A stretch of DNA of 64,000 nt from Adiantum capillus-veneris (GCA_014529385.2 CM043968.1:25781513-25845512), one strand, 5' to 3'; counted from the first letter of the stretch, positions 51,560 to 63,739 are shown. Made by a program: numbers and translations. Notes: a model not told the origin generated them from the letters alone.

Positions 51560-52084
51560 ACACTGAAACCCTGTTTTGCCGACCTAAACACGCCCAAATG
51601 TGCGCAATCGGGCAAAAACAGCTTGCTGTTACAGAAAAACAGCGAGCAAATTTCATGCGAAATCACCCCAAAACGGCGTACATTCACTGCCAAACCCTTA
51701 CCAAAGGTTTCCACAAGGTGTATACATCATTTGCTTGCTGAAATTCCCTGTTTTAGGGCAAAAATCAGACCTGTAAACACCTGTTTTGCTGAATTTTCAG
51801 AACCTCGTTGGTGGAAACACCTGTAAGATTGACCTGTGAGACTTGCCCTAATGAAATTGCATCAAATTGACCCCGAAATTGGTCAATTTCAGCAGAAATA
51901 GGCTGCTGTTCGCCAGTTTTTGAAACCCTAATTTTGGGGAAACTGTCACCGGAGGTCGATTCTACACGGTGAGAGGATCCCTTCGCGACAGAGTTGATCG
52001 AAAACGGTTGAATATCCTTCCCGCAGCGAGCAAGAACAAAATTCTGATCTGTGTTGCGAAAATGGCTCTCTTGGAAACCCTAAA
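51560..52084 (-). other. Leader of the copia element
   Basis: This 525-bp stretch lies between primer site and ATG. It contains no ORF in the polyprotein frame and no repeat. Such leaders usually hold packaging signals, but no particular motif is visible. Confidence 0.6.
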
Positions 52085-52096
52085 GCTCTGATACCA
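52085..52096 (-). promoter_or_regulatory. Primer-binding site of the copia element
   Basis: The minus strand reads TGGTATCAGAGC, two bases inside the LTR border, as is usual for plant copia elements. Confidence 0.92.
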
Positions 52097-52098
52097 TG

Positions 52099-52378
52099 TG
52101 TGGGGGAGTAGAAGAGAGAGCCCACTTGCTACTCTATGCAATGAGAGTGAAGGAGAAGAGGAGAGTGGCGCAGAAGAAGCACACGCAGAGAAAAAATACG
52201 TGAGAGAGAGAGAGAACGCGTAGAAGTTTGGGAAAAGTCACGATAGATCCTTTTTGGGCTTGACCTTTGAGTATATGAGTAAGTGACTAGGGGGCCATTC
52301 ACTTGGGCCCCCTCACTTATAAGTCTTTTAACTTATAAGTTAATAAGTACAAGGCACTTAGGCCTTTATTCCCTAACA
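52099..52378 (-). repeat. 5' LTR of the copia element
   Basis: It is 280 bp. Compared with 47087-47363 it has GTAGAAG for GCAGAAG and an extra GAG triplet in GAAGAGGAGAG. Both hold (GA)n and a TTATAAGT inverted repeat. Confidence 0.95.
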
Positions 52379-52383
52379 TTAAA

Positions 52384-53126
52384 TGACTGAAATTTAAGAA
52401 GCTTTTTATTTCTTCTTGGTTGACGCAAGAATATGAACGAGATGTACGAGCTGCTTGGAACCATCTTCGGATGACCAAGAAAGATACAATCAATGCTTAT
52501 TGTGAAAGATTTTGGAGCTCTTTTCTACCCGCCTCTTCATTCAAGAAGATCTCGTTCAGAGAACAGATTGAGCGGTTTCCCTTGGGTCTACCTACAGAGA
52601 TCCGAGATCATTGCTTGGAGCAGAAGTCAGCTCCTATTCAGGAGTTGATGAGTCATGTGAAGCAGGGCTTTGCCATTCACTCTGGCAGTCTGACCTACCC
52701 CATAGATGAGGCCATGACACAACGAGCCGAACAGACTCTTGGGAATGAAAGTAGAAAGAAAAAGAGAAACCCAGAGAAAAAGGATGCACGACCCAAGCTC
52801 ACTCCTGAGGAGAGAGCTCGCTTCATTAGAGAGGGGAAGTGCTTGGATGCGGGGAACATGGACATATCTCCGCGAAGTGTCCTAGAAAGGCACAGAAAGA
52901 ACAAAATGATAAGAACGACGACAGGCCTGAGAGTTCGAGAGCAGCTGAGGAACGTGGCAGAAAAGGTAGATAGAAAAGTAGAACTGGTACCACATGGCGT
53001 GGGACCTGCACTGAATCTAATGAATGAAAGTACTGCCCTAAAAAGGCACAGATAGAACAAAATGATAAGGACAACGACACGCCTGAGAGTTCGAGAGCAA
53101 CTGAGGGACGTGGCAGAAAAGGCAAG
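52384..53126 (+). pseudogene. Gag second half of E with a 156-bp duplication
   Basis: The frame from 52420 encodes TQEYERDVRAAWNHLRMTKK, ERFWSSFLPASSFKKI and LTPEERARFIREGKC, then a broken zinc knuckle: one base is lost compared with E', so that CLDAGNMDISPRS is read in place of Cys-x2-Cys-x4-His. After it the segment around RKAQKEQNDK-like codons is present twice in tandem (52881-53036 and 53037-53192, period 156 bp). Confidence 0.8.
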
Positions 53127-53467
53127 ATGAAAATAGGATTGGTTCCAGATTGTGTGGGTACCGATGCCAACACCATGGACGAGAGTACAGAACTTTGCCG
53201 AGCTTGGGGCAAAGTGAAAGATCAAGAGGCCCTGATATTCTTTGATGTAGGAGCCAAGGCCAACTTCATTTCGCCGGAATTGAAGGCGCGGCTCGAGATC
53301 ACTCCCGATCGGATGGGACCACTTGCGGAGGCAGTTCTAGCGGCATCCGACAGGGACGTAGCCATTACACCTGTCATTGGCAAACTTCGGTTGCATTGTC
53401 AGGGGTATTTGGGGCATGAGGACTTTTTCATAATGCCTTTGGAGGGTTGTGATGTTCTCTTACGGAT
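53127..53467 (+). pseudogene. Protease of E, N-terminal part
   Basis: The frame has VGTDANTMDESTELCRAWGK and ALIFFDVGAKANFISPELKA, so the active-site Asp is followed by Val-Gly-Ala and not Ser/Thr-Gly. FFIMPLEGCDVLL follows, as in all relatives. At CGGAT (53463-53467) element D begins, and the rest of the protease linker continues at 60715 (PWYHKNNAVVDYR). Confidence 0.85.
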
Positions 53468-54716
53468 TGTCACAAAACGGGAGCGTACACGAGCACTTAG
53501 AAATCTGAAAAATAAAATACTTTGCAAATGTGAGAGAAGGGAGAAGATCGACACAGTATTGGGGACCAGAAGATGGGCTGGTCCCCCCCCCCGTCAAGAG
53601 TATTCTTTATTCAGGGAGAATTCGTATACAAGCACAAGAACCCGAGGAAACCCCTCCGTTGTGTAATCTTAGACCCGAAGGTCGTTCTTTCTCATAAAGG
53701 GCTTAGGCACAAGGCCGTACTTTCCCGTAAGGGACTTAGGTGCAAAGCCGTACTTCCCGTGAGGGACTTTCCTGTAAGAAAGGGAGATTCCTGCAAAACA
53801 AACCACACAAAGCAACAACTCGCAATGCGTATCAACAAATTATACCTGTCGCTCCTTGCTCGGAAAAACGACCTCCGTACTCAGTCGTCACACGAATACT
53901 TGCAGGTTTCGGTTGCCAACTTTTGCTCCAGAATCCTCAGCGCTGGGACTTTTGCTGCTCCTTGCGTTTCCTCCAAACTGAACGCTGGCTGCTACTTTAT
54001 AGGGCCTGGCACCCGGCGGGAATAGAGGGCCCAAAAGCAAAGGCATTTGGCGCCCTAGTGAGAGGAGAGAGAGAGATCGCTGCCCTCAGCCCTGTCCATA
54101 CAGTTCCAAGCGTAGGCTTTTTACGTAGGAAATTTGGACCTGCTTTGTTTTATTAATAAAAGGGCCGATCACTTAAAAGTGGCCGGCCACTTTTTTAAAA
54201 GAAAGTGTGAACCTGTTCAAACTTTAAAAACCACTCAGTGAGTTAGAAACAATGCGACACAAACACATTCCAGGCGTCCCCGGGTGCAGAACACGGGCAC
54301 AGATGCAATGCAGACATAGACTCTTCGCGGGAAAGCATCTGCCCTCCCGCGACTGTTCTTGCTTTTCGTAAAAAGCTTCATTGAACCCATCTTTATTCTT
54401 GTGCTTGCGTTCTTACGCGTATTTTCTTACTCAGTTCGGATTTCCTCCTTAGCCTACGGAATGCCCCCTTTCTGATGCACCCGTCACCCATCATGTGACG
54501 CATCAGTGGCACTCGTAACCCGGCCCTTTCCACCGAACTTACGAAAACTCCTTCGCGATGTTTTACCGTCACCCATCAAATGACACATCAGAGTTGTCCG
54601 TTCTTGATGGCAGTTCCTGTAGCTACAATCTTTTAACAGTTCTCAGTGTACACAATAAAATATCCTTGACAAAAAAATTAATCATTAAAAATAAGAAAAT
54701 AGTCCAATTAGCAACA
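53468..54716 (-). repeat. 3' LTR of D (1249 bp)
   Basis: It is bounded TGTCACAAAACGG...TTAGCAACA on the plus strand and carries short repeats AAGGCCGTACTTTCCCGTAAG at 53705-53780. The minus strand of the following bases (GAAGCCAGAGGGA) is the purine tract. Confidence 0.95.
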
Positions 54717-54728
54717 TCCCTCTGGCTT

Positions 54729-56216
54729 CTAAACAGTTGACCTCAACTGTAGTGCTTGGACATATACCTCCAGTATCTCGGGATAAGCTGCTAATTCCTC
54801 CTGCGTCATCCACTGAGCATCTAAATTCGAATAGTTCTTAAACTCAACCAAATATTTCCGTGTTATTTTTCCGGACTTGAGGGGCCGCTCCTGATGACTT
54901 ACTATCTGCTCCGGTTGGAGTATTCCTTCTGTTTCCTCAACCTCAGGAGGTACCTCAGCACTTGGTTGACTCGAAGGCGGTCCCACATACGGCCGGAGTA
55001 AACTGACAAGGAAAGCATTATGGATCCTCCAATTAGGCGGTAGCTCTAATCGGAATGTGACATCATTCACTTGGTTAGTGATCTTAAACGGCCCATAATA
55101 ACGGGTAGAAAGTTTTACCACCTTCCCCTTATGAGACTCTTGTTTCTTAAGTCTTGCCTTCTCAAACTTGAGTAAGACTAACTGTCCGACTGTTAAGTCT
55201 AGATTCCTCCTGTGCTTGTCTGCAGCTTTCTTATGCTTTTCCTGAGAGCGTAGAATAGCTCTCCTAACTTGCCCATAGGCTGTGTCCAAGTCCCGGACAA
55301 ATTCATCTGCTGCAAAGATCTTATCCCTAGTTAAAAGGATCGGTGGAAGCAAAGGCTTACCATAGAGAATCTCAAAAGGTGCTTTCCCCGTCGATGAGTG
55401 TATGGTATTGTTATACGCATACTCGACAAGAGGCAAATATTTCTCCCAGTCAGATTGCCGGTCTGACACATAAGCTTTTAACATATCCAATACTGTGGAA
55501 TTGGCTATCTCACTTTGCCCGTCCGTTTGAGGATGGTAGGCAGATGAAAAATTCAACTTCGTACCAAGATTATCCATCAAGGCACGCCAAAAATTTCCTG
55601 TCATGCGAGGATCTCGATCACTCACAATAGACTTAGGCATTCCATGATGCTTAAAGATCTGTGCCAGAAAGACCCTAGCTATATGATCTGCTTTGATCGT
55701 TTTCTTGACTGGTATGAAGTGTGCTTGCTTGCTAAACCTGTCCACAATGGTCCAGATCGCGTCATTTCCAGTCTGAGTTCTAGGGAGGTCCATGATGAAG
55801 TCCATGGCAATACTTTCCCAAGGTTCATTAGGCACAGGCAATGGTTGTAGCAACCCAGGCATCTTATGCCGATCATACTTCACTTTTTGGCAAACCAAGC
55901 ATTCCCTGACATACTTATCAATGTCTGCTTTAAGGCTAAGCCAAAAGAAATATCTTTCCATTGCTAAGGTCGTAGGGAGAATACCCCGATAACCCGCATA
56001 AGGCGAAGCGTGTGCTTCATCCATGATCTTCTTTCTTAATGGTTCCGCCACACATATGGCTTGATGGTGGTAGAGATAACCGTCCCGAATGGAATAGAGA
56101 AACTCATTCTCTCCACGATGTAGCTTCCCCCAAACGGTGGAGAATTCTGGATCATTCGGATACAAATCCGGTAGTGCTTCTAATTCTTGGTGATACACCG
56201 AAGTGATAGCATTCAC
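54729..56216 (-). pseudogene. Integrase and chromodomain of D
   Basis: This is an open 495-residue stretch. The zinc region has CLVCQKVKYDRHKMP but reads YAGYRGI where others have GHRG, so one zinc His is replaced by Tyr. The core keeps MDFIMDL, VSDRDPRMTG and DGQSEIANS. The GPY/F region follows (KLSTRYYGPFKITNQVNDVT), then a long acidic linker and a chromodomain-like end (TRKYLVEFKNYSNLDAQWMT). The frame is separated from RNase H only by a stop near 56221. It is the longest uninterrupted integrase of the window. Confidence 0.92.
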
Positions 56217-56222
56217 CCTTGG

Positions 56223-57178
56223 CTACCTAGACAATGCGTCCGCGACCACATTCTTACTCCCAGTTGTAGGAAGGATCTGGAAGTGAAACATAGACAAAAA
56301 GTTTGCCCATCTCATCTGCTTCTTAGATAGTTTCCTTTGCGTAAGAAAATATCGCAAACTCCGGTGATCTGTCTTGATCACAAAATCCGCTCCTAGAAGA
56401 TAGTGCTTCCAGTTGGATAAGGCGTGAATCACAGCCGTAAGTTCCTTTTCGTAGATTGATGCATGCAACTCTGCATCTTTAAGCCGTCTGCTTTCGTAGG
56501 CCACTGCATGGCCTTCTTGGTTTAGCACTGCTCCGATGCAATCGCCTGAAGCATCGCAGTGAACCTCAAATGGCTTCCTTAAGTCAGGCACTATCAAAAT
56601 AGGTCCATGGCTTAGCAAGTACTTGAGACGATCAAAAGCTCCTTGTTGTCTCGATCCCCATCTAAAAGGAATCTTCTTCTTTGTCAAATCATGAAGCGGT
56701 CCTGCTACATGGGCAAATCCTCGGACAAACCTTCAATAATACGAACATAATCCCAGGAAGCTACGTACATCATGTACCGTAGTGGGAATAGGCCAATCTT
56801 CTACCACTCGGATCTTGGCAGGATCCATACTCACTTGATTGTGAGATACTATATGGCCGAGATAGTGTATCTCTGAGAGAAAGAACTCGCTCTTCTTTGC
56901 ATTCACATGCAACTCATGCTTTCGTAATTCTTGAAACACTAGGTCCAAGTGCTTCCGATGTTCCTCTTCTAACTTAGAGAAGATGAGTATGTCATCAAAG
57001 AATACTCCCGTAAAAGCTCGATACGGGCTGAAAATGCGGTCCATCATGCGATTGAACGTCGCAGGAGCATCGGTCAAGCCGAAAGGCATTACCAAAATTC
57101 ATATAGTGCAAAGGTTGTGCGGAAAGCGGTCTTATGGACATCCTCAGGGGCGATCCGTATCTGATGATACCCACTCTT
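56223..57178 (-). pseudogene. Reverse transcriptase second half and RNase H of D
   Basis: Frame 57095-56733 has [20 protein letters not shown], the FFDDILIFSK catalytic box and HYLGHIVS. A TGA follows after CSYY, where relatives have Arg. From 56687 the connection and RNase H read CDASGDCIGAVLNQ, YEKELTAVIHALSNW, TDHRSLRYFLTQR and NVVADALSR. Between 57178 and 57095 a one-base loss changes the frame. The catalytic residues of both enzymes are kept. Confidence 0.9.
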
Positions 57179-59448
57179 TCAGTCTATGCGACTAAAGACA
57201 CTTGCACCCTGCAACTTATCAAGTATATCATCAATCGGAGGGATCGGAAAGTGATTCTTGACCGTGATCTTGTTTAAAGACCTATAGTCTATGCACATTC
57301 GAAACGTGCCATCTTTCTTCTGCACTAGTAGAACTGGAGAGCAGTAGGGTGAAGCACTTGGCCGTACTAACCCTTTCTCTAGAAGCTCGTTGACTTGCTT
57401 CAAAACTTCCTCTTGCTGAGCAAGACTCACCCAATAAGGGGGTTGATTGGGAGGCGAGCTACCCTGTATGAGATCTATGCGGTGATCTTCCGGGCGTACC
57501 GGAGGTAGTTCATCAGGGAGTGTTTCCGTGAAACAATCTTTGTACTTTTCAATAAATTGAAAACGCTTAATTTCCAGACTAGAGAGTGAATCCCCACTAG
57601 TTTTATCCTTCTCACGTGCAAAAATCAAGTAAGCAGAAACACACTTCTTCATTTCTTTCTTAATGGAGATATGACTTACAATTGGGAGCCAATCTCCTAC
57701 ATCAGCATGAATCTTTATTTTCTTACCCCCATGATCAAAAGTGAGGGTCTTTTCCACATAATCGGGGACAGGTGTCATGTGGAAGTGCCATGGCATACCT
57801 AAGATGATATCACATCCCTCGATGGGTGCCATAAAAAATGATTCACGGTCCTTGTACTCGCCAATCCGAAGATTGAGCTGTCCTTGCGCGGGAGTTGCAT
57901 TGGTTGTCAACCTCTCGAATGCCGATCCAGATGTAACCGGTGTGCCAAGCTGAGCCGGTGTGAGGCACAAACGTTCTGCAGTATCCAGGGAGATGAAGTT
58001 ATCCGTGGATCTTGGATCATAAAGCATAAGTACTCGCTGGTTGTTCAAAGACCCCCAGCCCTTCAGAAGCTGACGCTTTTCTTTCTCCGTTTCTGTGTTT
58101 CCTTGAACATGAATTGAGTTCGAGCTTGGTGGAGCGGGTTCCTTCCTTGCTTTATCTTGCCTCGTAGGGGCGTGTTCTTGCCGTTGCTGCTTTAACGGGC
58201 AATCCGGTTTCATATGTCCTTTCTCGCCACAATAGAAGCATCTTCCTTCCTCTCTGAAGGTTTGAAGTTGAGTAGGAGAGAGATACTTAGTTCGCTTGCC
58301 ATTGCCCTCTGGCTTCTTAGAATGATCATAGTCCCTAGATGGAGGACGTTTTCTTCCTTGGCCCCCTTGGTCATCGTAGACCCCTCTTTGTCTCGCACGG
58401 TAAGTGCTATGCTCCATTTTTCTGGGCGTCCCAGTTGAGTGCAAATCCTCAGCAATGATTGCTGACTCCATCATCCTATGAAGAGTGTCATGCGAATACA
58501 CTTTCATACTCTTTCGAAGCTGCGGTTGGAGACCCGCTTCGAACTTTCGTTTCTTTTCCTCATCGGCAATCTTCATGAAGGGAGTGACCTTCAGAAGAAC
58601 CGACCAATACTTGTCCACATAGGTCATGACTCTCTCATGTTCCTTCTGGGCGAGCGAGTCCCATTCCTTCCGTATGTCATGCTCGAAGTCAGGCGGAAGA
58701 AATTGTTCATAAAATTCAGATTTGAATCTCTCCCAAGTTCTGGCCTGAGAACCTTCCAGAATCTTGGCTAACCACCAATTACTTGCCGTTTCCTTGAGGT
58801 GCATCCCCACATGGCGCAATTTGGATCTTTCTGTGAAGTGCCCATTGGTAAAGACGACTTCAAATTGTCTGATGAAGGACAATGCTTTGGAGATATCTCT
58901 CCGTCCGTTGTAGGTTTCGAACTTGATGTCCTTGTCGCCCGATTTGAAGACTCTCATGCGATGTTGAGACTTGCGACCATGCTTCTTGAATCGAGGCTTA
59001 TCTTTAGGTTGATGTAGGGTAGTAGTAGTAGCGGCTTCCTTCTTCTGGCGAGACGATTGAGAAGTAGAAGTATAATCAGGAGAGTAAGATGGAGATGAGA
59101 TAGAGATGTCCTTGCTCTCGTCTAGCAAAGAGAGCGCTTTTTCCTGGCCTTTTCTTGGAGTAGGCCGTTCATTCCGATCCGAAGATCCTTTGTGCACCTC
59201 GGCACGTTCTTCTTCTCTTTCCTCCTGTGGTCTCACGCCAATAGTGTGGTCTGGATGCCCGACTGCATCGGTTCCATTCGTTCTCTTCATTCCACCCAAG
59301 AGCTTTTGGACATCTGGCAATAGTAAGACTTGTTGCAAATCCGCAAGCTGAGCTCGCACTTGTTGAAGATCCTCTTCAACGCTTCTCCCTTGGTTCTTCC
59401 CGTTCTTCCCGGAATCGTCCTTCTTTGCAGAGAAAGAGAGGAGTCCGA
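57179..59448 (-). pseudogene. Gag, protease and polymerase start of D
   Basis: The frame is open from inside the LTR (Met at 59590) through the primer site to a TGA at 57179, 803 codons in all. In that numbering the Gag core spans about 222-380 ([20 protein letters not shown], then [13 protein letters not shown]), the CCHC knuckle 451-464 ([14 protein letters not shown]), and the presumed protease site 525-528 reads Asp-Pro-Arg-Ser in [15 protein letters not shown]. Polymerase starts with [19 protein letters not shown] and stops after SVFSRID. The first Met inside the internal region is residue 101, so the true start is uncertain. Confidence 0.9.
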
Positions 59449-59460
59449 GCTCTGATACCA
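59449..59460 (-). promoter_or_regulatory. Primer-binding site of D
   Basis: The minus strand reads TGGTATCAGAGC after a single G following the LTR end. Confidence 0.92.
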
Positions 59461-59461
59461 C

Positions 59462-60709
59462 TGTCACAAAACGGGAGCGTTCACGAGCACTTAGAAATCT
59501 GAAAAATAAAATACTTTGCAAATGTGAGAGAAGGGAGAAGATCGACACAGTATTGGGGACCAGAAGATGGGCTGGTCCCCCCCCCGTCAAGAGTATTCTT
59601 TATTCAGGGAGAATTCGTATACAAGCACAAGAACCCGAGGAAACCCCTCCGTTGTGTAATCTTAGACCCGAAGGTCGTTCTTTCTCATAAAGGGCTTAGG
59701 CACAAGGCCGTACTTTCCCGTAAGGGACTTAGGTGCAAAGCCGTACTTCCCGTGAGGGACTTTCCTGTAAGAAAGGGAGATTCCTGCAAAACAAACCACA
59801 CAAAGCAACAACTCGCAATGCGTATCAACAAATTATACCTGTCGCTCCTTGCTCGGAAAAACGACCTCCGTACTCAGTCGTCACACGAATACTTGCAGGT
59901 TTCGGTTGCCAACTTTTGCTCCAGAATCCTCAGCGCTGGGACTTTTGCTGCTCCTTGCGTTTCCTCCAAACTGAACGCTGGCTGCTACTTTATAGGGCCT
60001 GGCACCCGGCGGGAATAGAGGGCCCAAAAGCAAAGGCATTTGGCGCCCTAGTGAGAGGAGAGAGAGAGATCGCTGCCCTCAGCCCTGTCCATACAGTTCC
60101 AAGCGTAGGCTTTTTACGTAGGAAATTTGGACCTGCTTTGTTTTATTAATAAAAGGGCCGATCACTTAAAAGTGGCCGGCCACTTTTTTAAAAGAAAGTG
60201 TGAACCTGTTCAAACTTTAAAAACCACTCAGTGAGTTAGAAACAATGCGACACAAACACATTCCAGGCGTCCCCGGGTGCAGAACACGGGCACAGATGCA
60301 ATGCAGACATAGACTCTTCGCGGGAAAGCATCTGCCCTCCCGCGACTGTTCTTGCTTTTCGTAAAAAGCTTCATTGAACCCATCTTTATTCTTGTGCTTG
60401 CGTTCTTACGCGTATTTTCTTACTCAGTTCGGATTTCCTCCTTAGCCTACGGAATGCCCCCTTTCTGATGCACCCGTCACCCATCATGTGACGCATCAGT
60501 GGCACTTGTAACCCGGCCCTTTCCACCGAACTTACGGAAACTCCTTCGCGATGTTTTACCGTCACCCATCAAATGACACATCAGAGTTGTCCGTTCTTGA
60601 TGGCAGTTCCTGTAGCTACAATCTTTTAACAGTTCTTAGTGTACACAGTAAAATATCCTTGACAAAGAAATTAATCATTAAAAATAAGAAAATAGTCCAA
60701 TTAGCAACA
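59462..60709 (-). repeat. 5' LTR of D (1248 bp)
   Basis: It pairs with 53468-54716. Differences seen include TTCACGAG for TACACGAG, CACTTGTAACC for CACTCGTAACC and GACAAAGAAATT for GACAAAAAAATT. Confidence 0.95.
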
Positions 60710-60714
60710 CGGAT

Positions 60715-61269
60715 TCCCTGGTACCACAAGAACAATGCCGTGGTCGATTATCGGGCAAGGAAAGCGACATTGACTACAGAGAAGGGCAGAACCATATTAA
60801 ACTGAAGGGCGAGTCTGTGCCTATTGTATCGGCTTCGGCCATTTCTAAATTAATGAAATCCAATCTGTTTGTTTACTCGATCTTTATGAAAGAATTGAGT
60901 GATAAGGATAGGACAAATATGTCTAAACTTGATAAAGAATGCCAAGATTTTCTCCACTCTCACGCCGATTGCTTCTCAGAGGGCCTACCAGGCGAGTTAC
61001 CACCTGCTCGTCCTGAAGATCATACCATTGATCTGATATCTGGAAGCACACCACCAAACCGGCCACCTTACCGTGTGAGCCGAGCACAGAATGAAGAGAT
61101 TATGAACCAAGTGAAAGACCTCTTGGAAAAGGGTCTTGTCCAGCCTAGTACTTCACCGTATTGCTCTCCAGTGTTGTTGGTTTTGAAGAAAGACGGATCT
61201 TGGAGAATGTGCATCGATTATAGAGCTCTCAACAAAATCACCCATCAAGAACAGATTTCCGATTCCTAG
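60715..61269 (+). pseudogene. Protease end and polymerase start of E
   Basis: After the CGGAT duplication the sequence gives PWYHKNNAVVDYRARKATLT, a frame break near 60800, then VSASAISKLMKSNLFVYSIF, PEDHTIDLISGSTPPNRPPY and [20 protein letters not shown]. One extra C near 61240 (ATCACCCATCAAG for ATCACCATCAAG) shifts the frame into the next segment. Confidence 0.85.
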
Positions 61270-63739
61270 GATCGATGATATACTCGACAGGTTACAGGGA
61301 TCCTCGTGCTTTAGCAAGATTGACCTGAAGAGTGGATATCATCAGATCAGGATCGCGCCAGGAGACGTCTACAAGACAGATTTTCGGACGACTTTTGGGT
61401 TATTTGAGTTTTTGGTGATGCCTTTTGGCTTAACCAATGCTCATGCGTCATTTAACCGGATGATGGACATGATTTTTCGAGAGTACATTCTATTTGTTGG
61501 CACTTTCTTTGACGACATCATTGTTTTCTCCAAGAACGAGGCAGAACACAGAGATCATCTGCTTCAAGTCTTTCAGGCATTACGAGATCACACGTTAGTG
61601 ATTAATGCAAAGAAAAGTGAATTTTTCCTACCAGAGATACACTTTTTGGGACACATTGTCTCAACAGCAAGAGTGCAAATGGATCCGGCTAAGATAGAGA
61701 CTATGCGTGATTGGCCCGATTTGAAGAATGTCCATGAAGTTAGAAGCTTCTTGGGACTGTGTTCGTACTACAGGCGGTTCATTCGAAAGTTTGCAGAGGT
61801 TGCTTCCCCTATGCATATCTTGACACAGAAAGGAGTCCCTTTCTCGTGGGGATCCACAGAGGTGACTGCCTTTCAAACTTTGAAAGTGAAATTGACTACG
61901 GGACCAGTTTTGACTTTGCCGGACTTGCAGAAGTCATTTGAAGTATATTGTGATGCTTGTGGTCGTAGTCTGGGTGCGGTCTTAATGCAAGAAGGCCATG
62001 TCATTGCTTACGAGAGCCGATTGTTCTCAAGGCCGGAGATGACAACACAGATTTATGAGAAAGAGCTTTTGGCAGTTATCCATGCTCTTACTCAGTGGCG
62101 GCATTACCTACTCGGAGCGGATTTTACTGTTTTTACAGACCATCAGAGTTTGCGCTGCTTCTTGTCACAGAAGCAGCTTTCGGAAAAGCAGATGCGGTGT
62201 GCGAACTTCTTGTCACAGTTTCACTTCCAGATTGTCCATGTGCAGGCACAGAAGAATGTGGTGGCAGATGCTTTGTTTCGGAAACCGTTGGTTCTGGCTA
62301 TTTCCGCGATACATCATAGGAGCTTCGAGGATATGGTCGACCAGTATGCCACAGATACAGATTTTGCAGATATTTTCACACGGATACGGGATGGGGAGAC
62401 AGTAGCAGGATACTCCATTCGGGAAGGCTATTTGATGAGAAAAACCATGTTGTGTGTTACACAGCCGTTGAGGGAAAAGGTTATGACTGAATGCCAGTGT
62501 CCACCTTTTACGGGTCATCGCGGCATTGCTACCACTATGAAAGAGGTAGAGAGATACTTCTTTTGGCCGAGACTCAAAAAGGATGTGGAAGAGTTTGTGC
62601 GCAGTTGCTTAGTATGCCAGAAGGTCAAGTTTGACAGGCATAAAGCACAGGGATTGTTACAGCCTTTACCCATACAGGATTTCATTGTTGATCTCCCGAG
62701 AACACAGAGTGGTCACGATGGTATTTGGAGTGTTATTGACAGATTTAGCAAACAGGCTCATTTCATTCCAGTGAAAAAAACAGTCAAGCCGGGTCATTTA
62801 GCGAGACTGTTTGTGGCCCAGATCTTCAGATTACATGGCATGCCTTAGACGATTGTCTCCGACAGAGACCCCAGCTTTACGAGTTTGTTTTGGAAGGCAA
62901 TTTGGGAGAACATTGGCATGCGGTTGCAGTTCTCGTCATCGTTCCACCCGCAGACTGATGGGCAATCTGAGATTGCAAATTCAGTGGTTCTAGATTTATT
63001 GAAGTCTTATATCTCGGATCAGAAGACTCAATGGGATAAGTACCTACCTTTGGTGGAATTTGCTTACAATAACACGATACACTCTTCGACGGGGAAGGTG
63101 CCATTTGAGATTGTTGAAGGTGCTGCGAAGGTTCCACCCTTCCTAACCACGAAAGATAAGATCTTTGAAGCGGATGGATATTTGCGAGACTTGGATACGG
63201 TTGTTGCCAAGGTTCGCGAGACTTTGCAGAAGTCTCAAGAACAACAGAAAAAGGAAGCGGATCGCCATCGTCGCGACTTGAAATTGAAGGAGGATGATTG
63301 GGTGCTCTTACGTTTTGAGAAGGCACGCCTGAGAAAGAAAAAGGGAAAGGAGAGGCTTTTTCCAAAGCTCAGTATGCGATACTACGGACCTTTCCAAATC
63401 ACTGAAAAGATAAATGATGTCTCCTTCCGATTGAAACTGCCAGATACTTGGAGGATTCACAATGCATTTCATGTGAGTCTCTTGAAACCTTTTAAAGGTG
63501 ATGTGCCTGATGATGGAGAGCCTGATGAGCAACCCGAAGTGGAAGAAAACGAGGAGATCCTTGTTCTTGAAGAGATTTTGGCACATAAGGATACGAAGAA
63601 TAAAGGTAAAGTCCGAAGGCGGTTCTTGGTTAAGTTTAAGAACTATCTTGCATTGGATGTGAAGTGGATGGAGGAGGAGAACCTAGCAGATACTCCTCAA
63701 ATTGTGAAACTTTACCTCAATGCTTTTGGTTTAGCGTAG
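61270..63739 (+). pseudogene. Polymerase, RNase H, integrase and chromodomain of E
   Basis: A single frame runs for about 820 codons with one TAG at 62846. It shows [66 protein letters not shown], the zinc region (TGHRGIATTM, CLVCQKVKF), integrase with VSDRDPSFTS and DGQSEIANS, the GPY/F region and a complete chromodomain (RRRFLVKFKNYLALDVKWME) ending at 63739. A deletion of about 12 codons before DFIVDLP removes WESIEM-like residues and brings the first integrase Asp next to PLPIQ. Otherwise this is a nearly intact pol. Confidence 0.92.

Larger units (their letters stand above)
47087..52378 (-). mobile_element. Ty1/copia element of the Tork/TNT1 type
   Basis: LTRs of 277 bp (47087-47363) and 280 bp (52099-52378) differ by one substitution and a 3-bp indel, and TTAAA flanks both sides (47082-47086, 52379-52383). 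The minus-strand order Gag, protease, integrase, reverse transcriptase, RNase H is that of copia. The insertion is recent, yet the polyprotein has two in-frame stops and one frameshift. It lies in the gag of E. Confidence 0.96.
53468..60709 (-). mobile_element. Young gypsy chromovirus D, structurally complete
   Basis: LTRs 53468-54716 and 59462-60709 differ at about six positions and one C-run length (near 0.5%). CGGAT flanks both ends (53463-53467, 60710-60714), and primer site and purine tract are in place. The minus strand holds Gag, CCHC, protease, reverse transcriptase, RNase H, integrase and chromodomain. Three in-frame stops and one frameshift break it. It differs clearly from the B and E families. 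Confidence 0.96.

Noticed and set aside
53573-54156. ORFs of 138-164 codons found identically at 53573-54156 and 59524-60149
   Set aside because: They are antisense to the two LTRs of D; identity reflects LTR duplication, not a gene pair.
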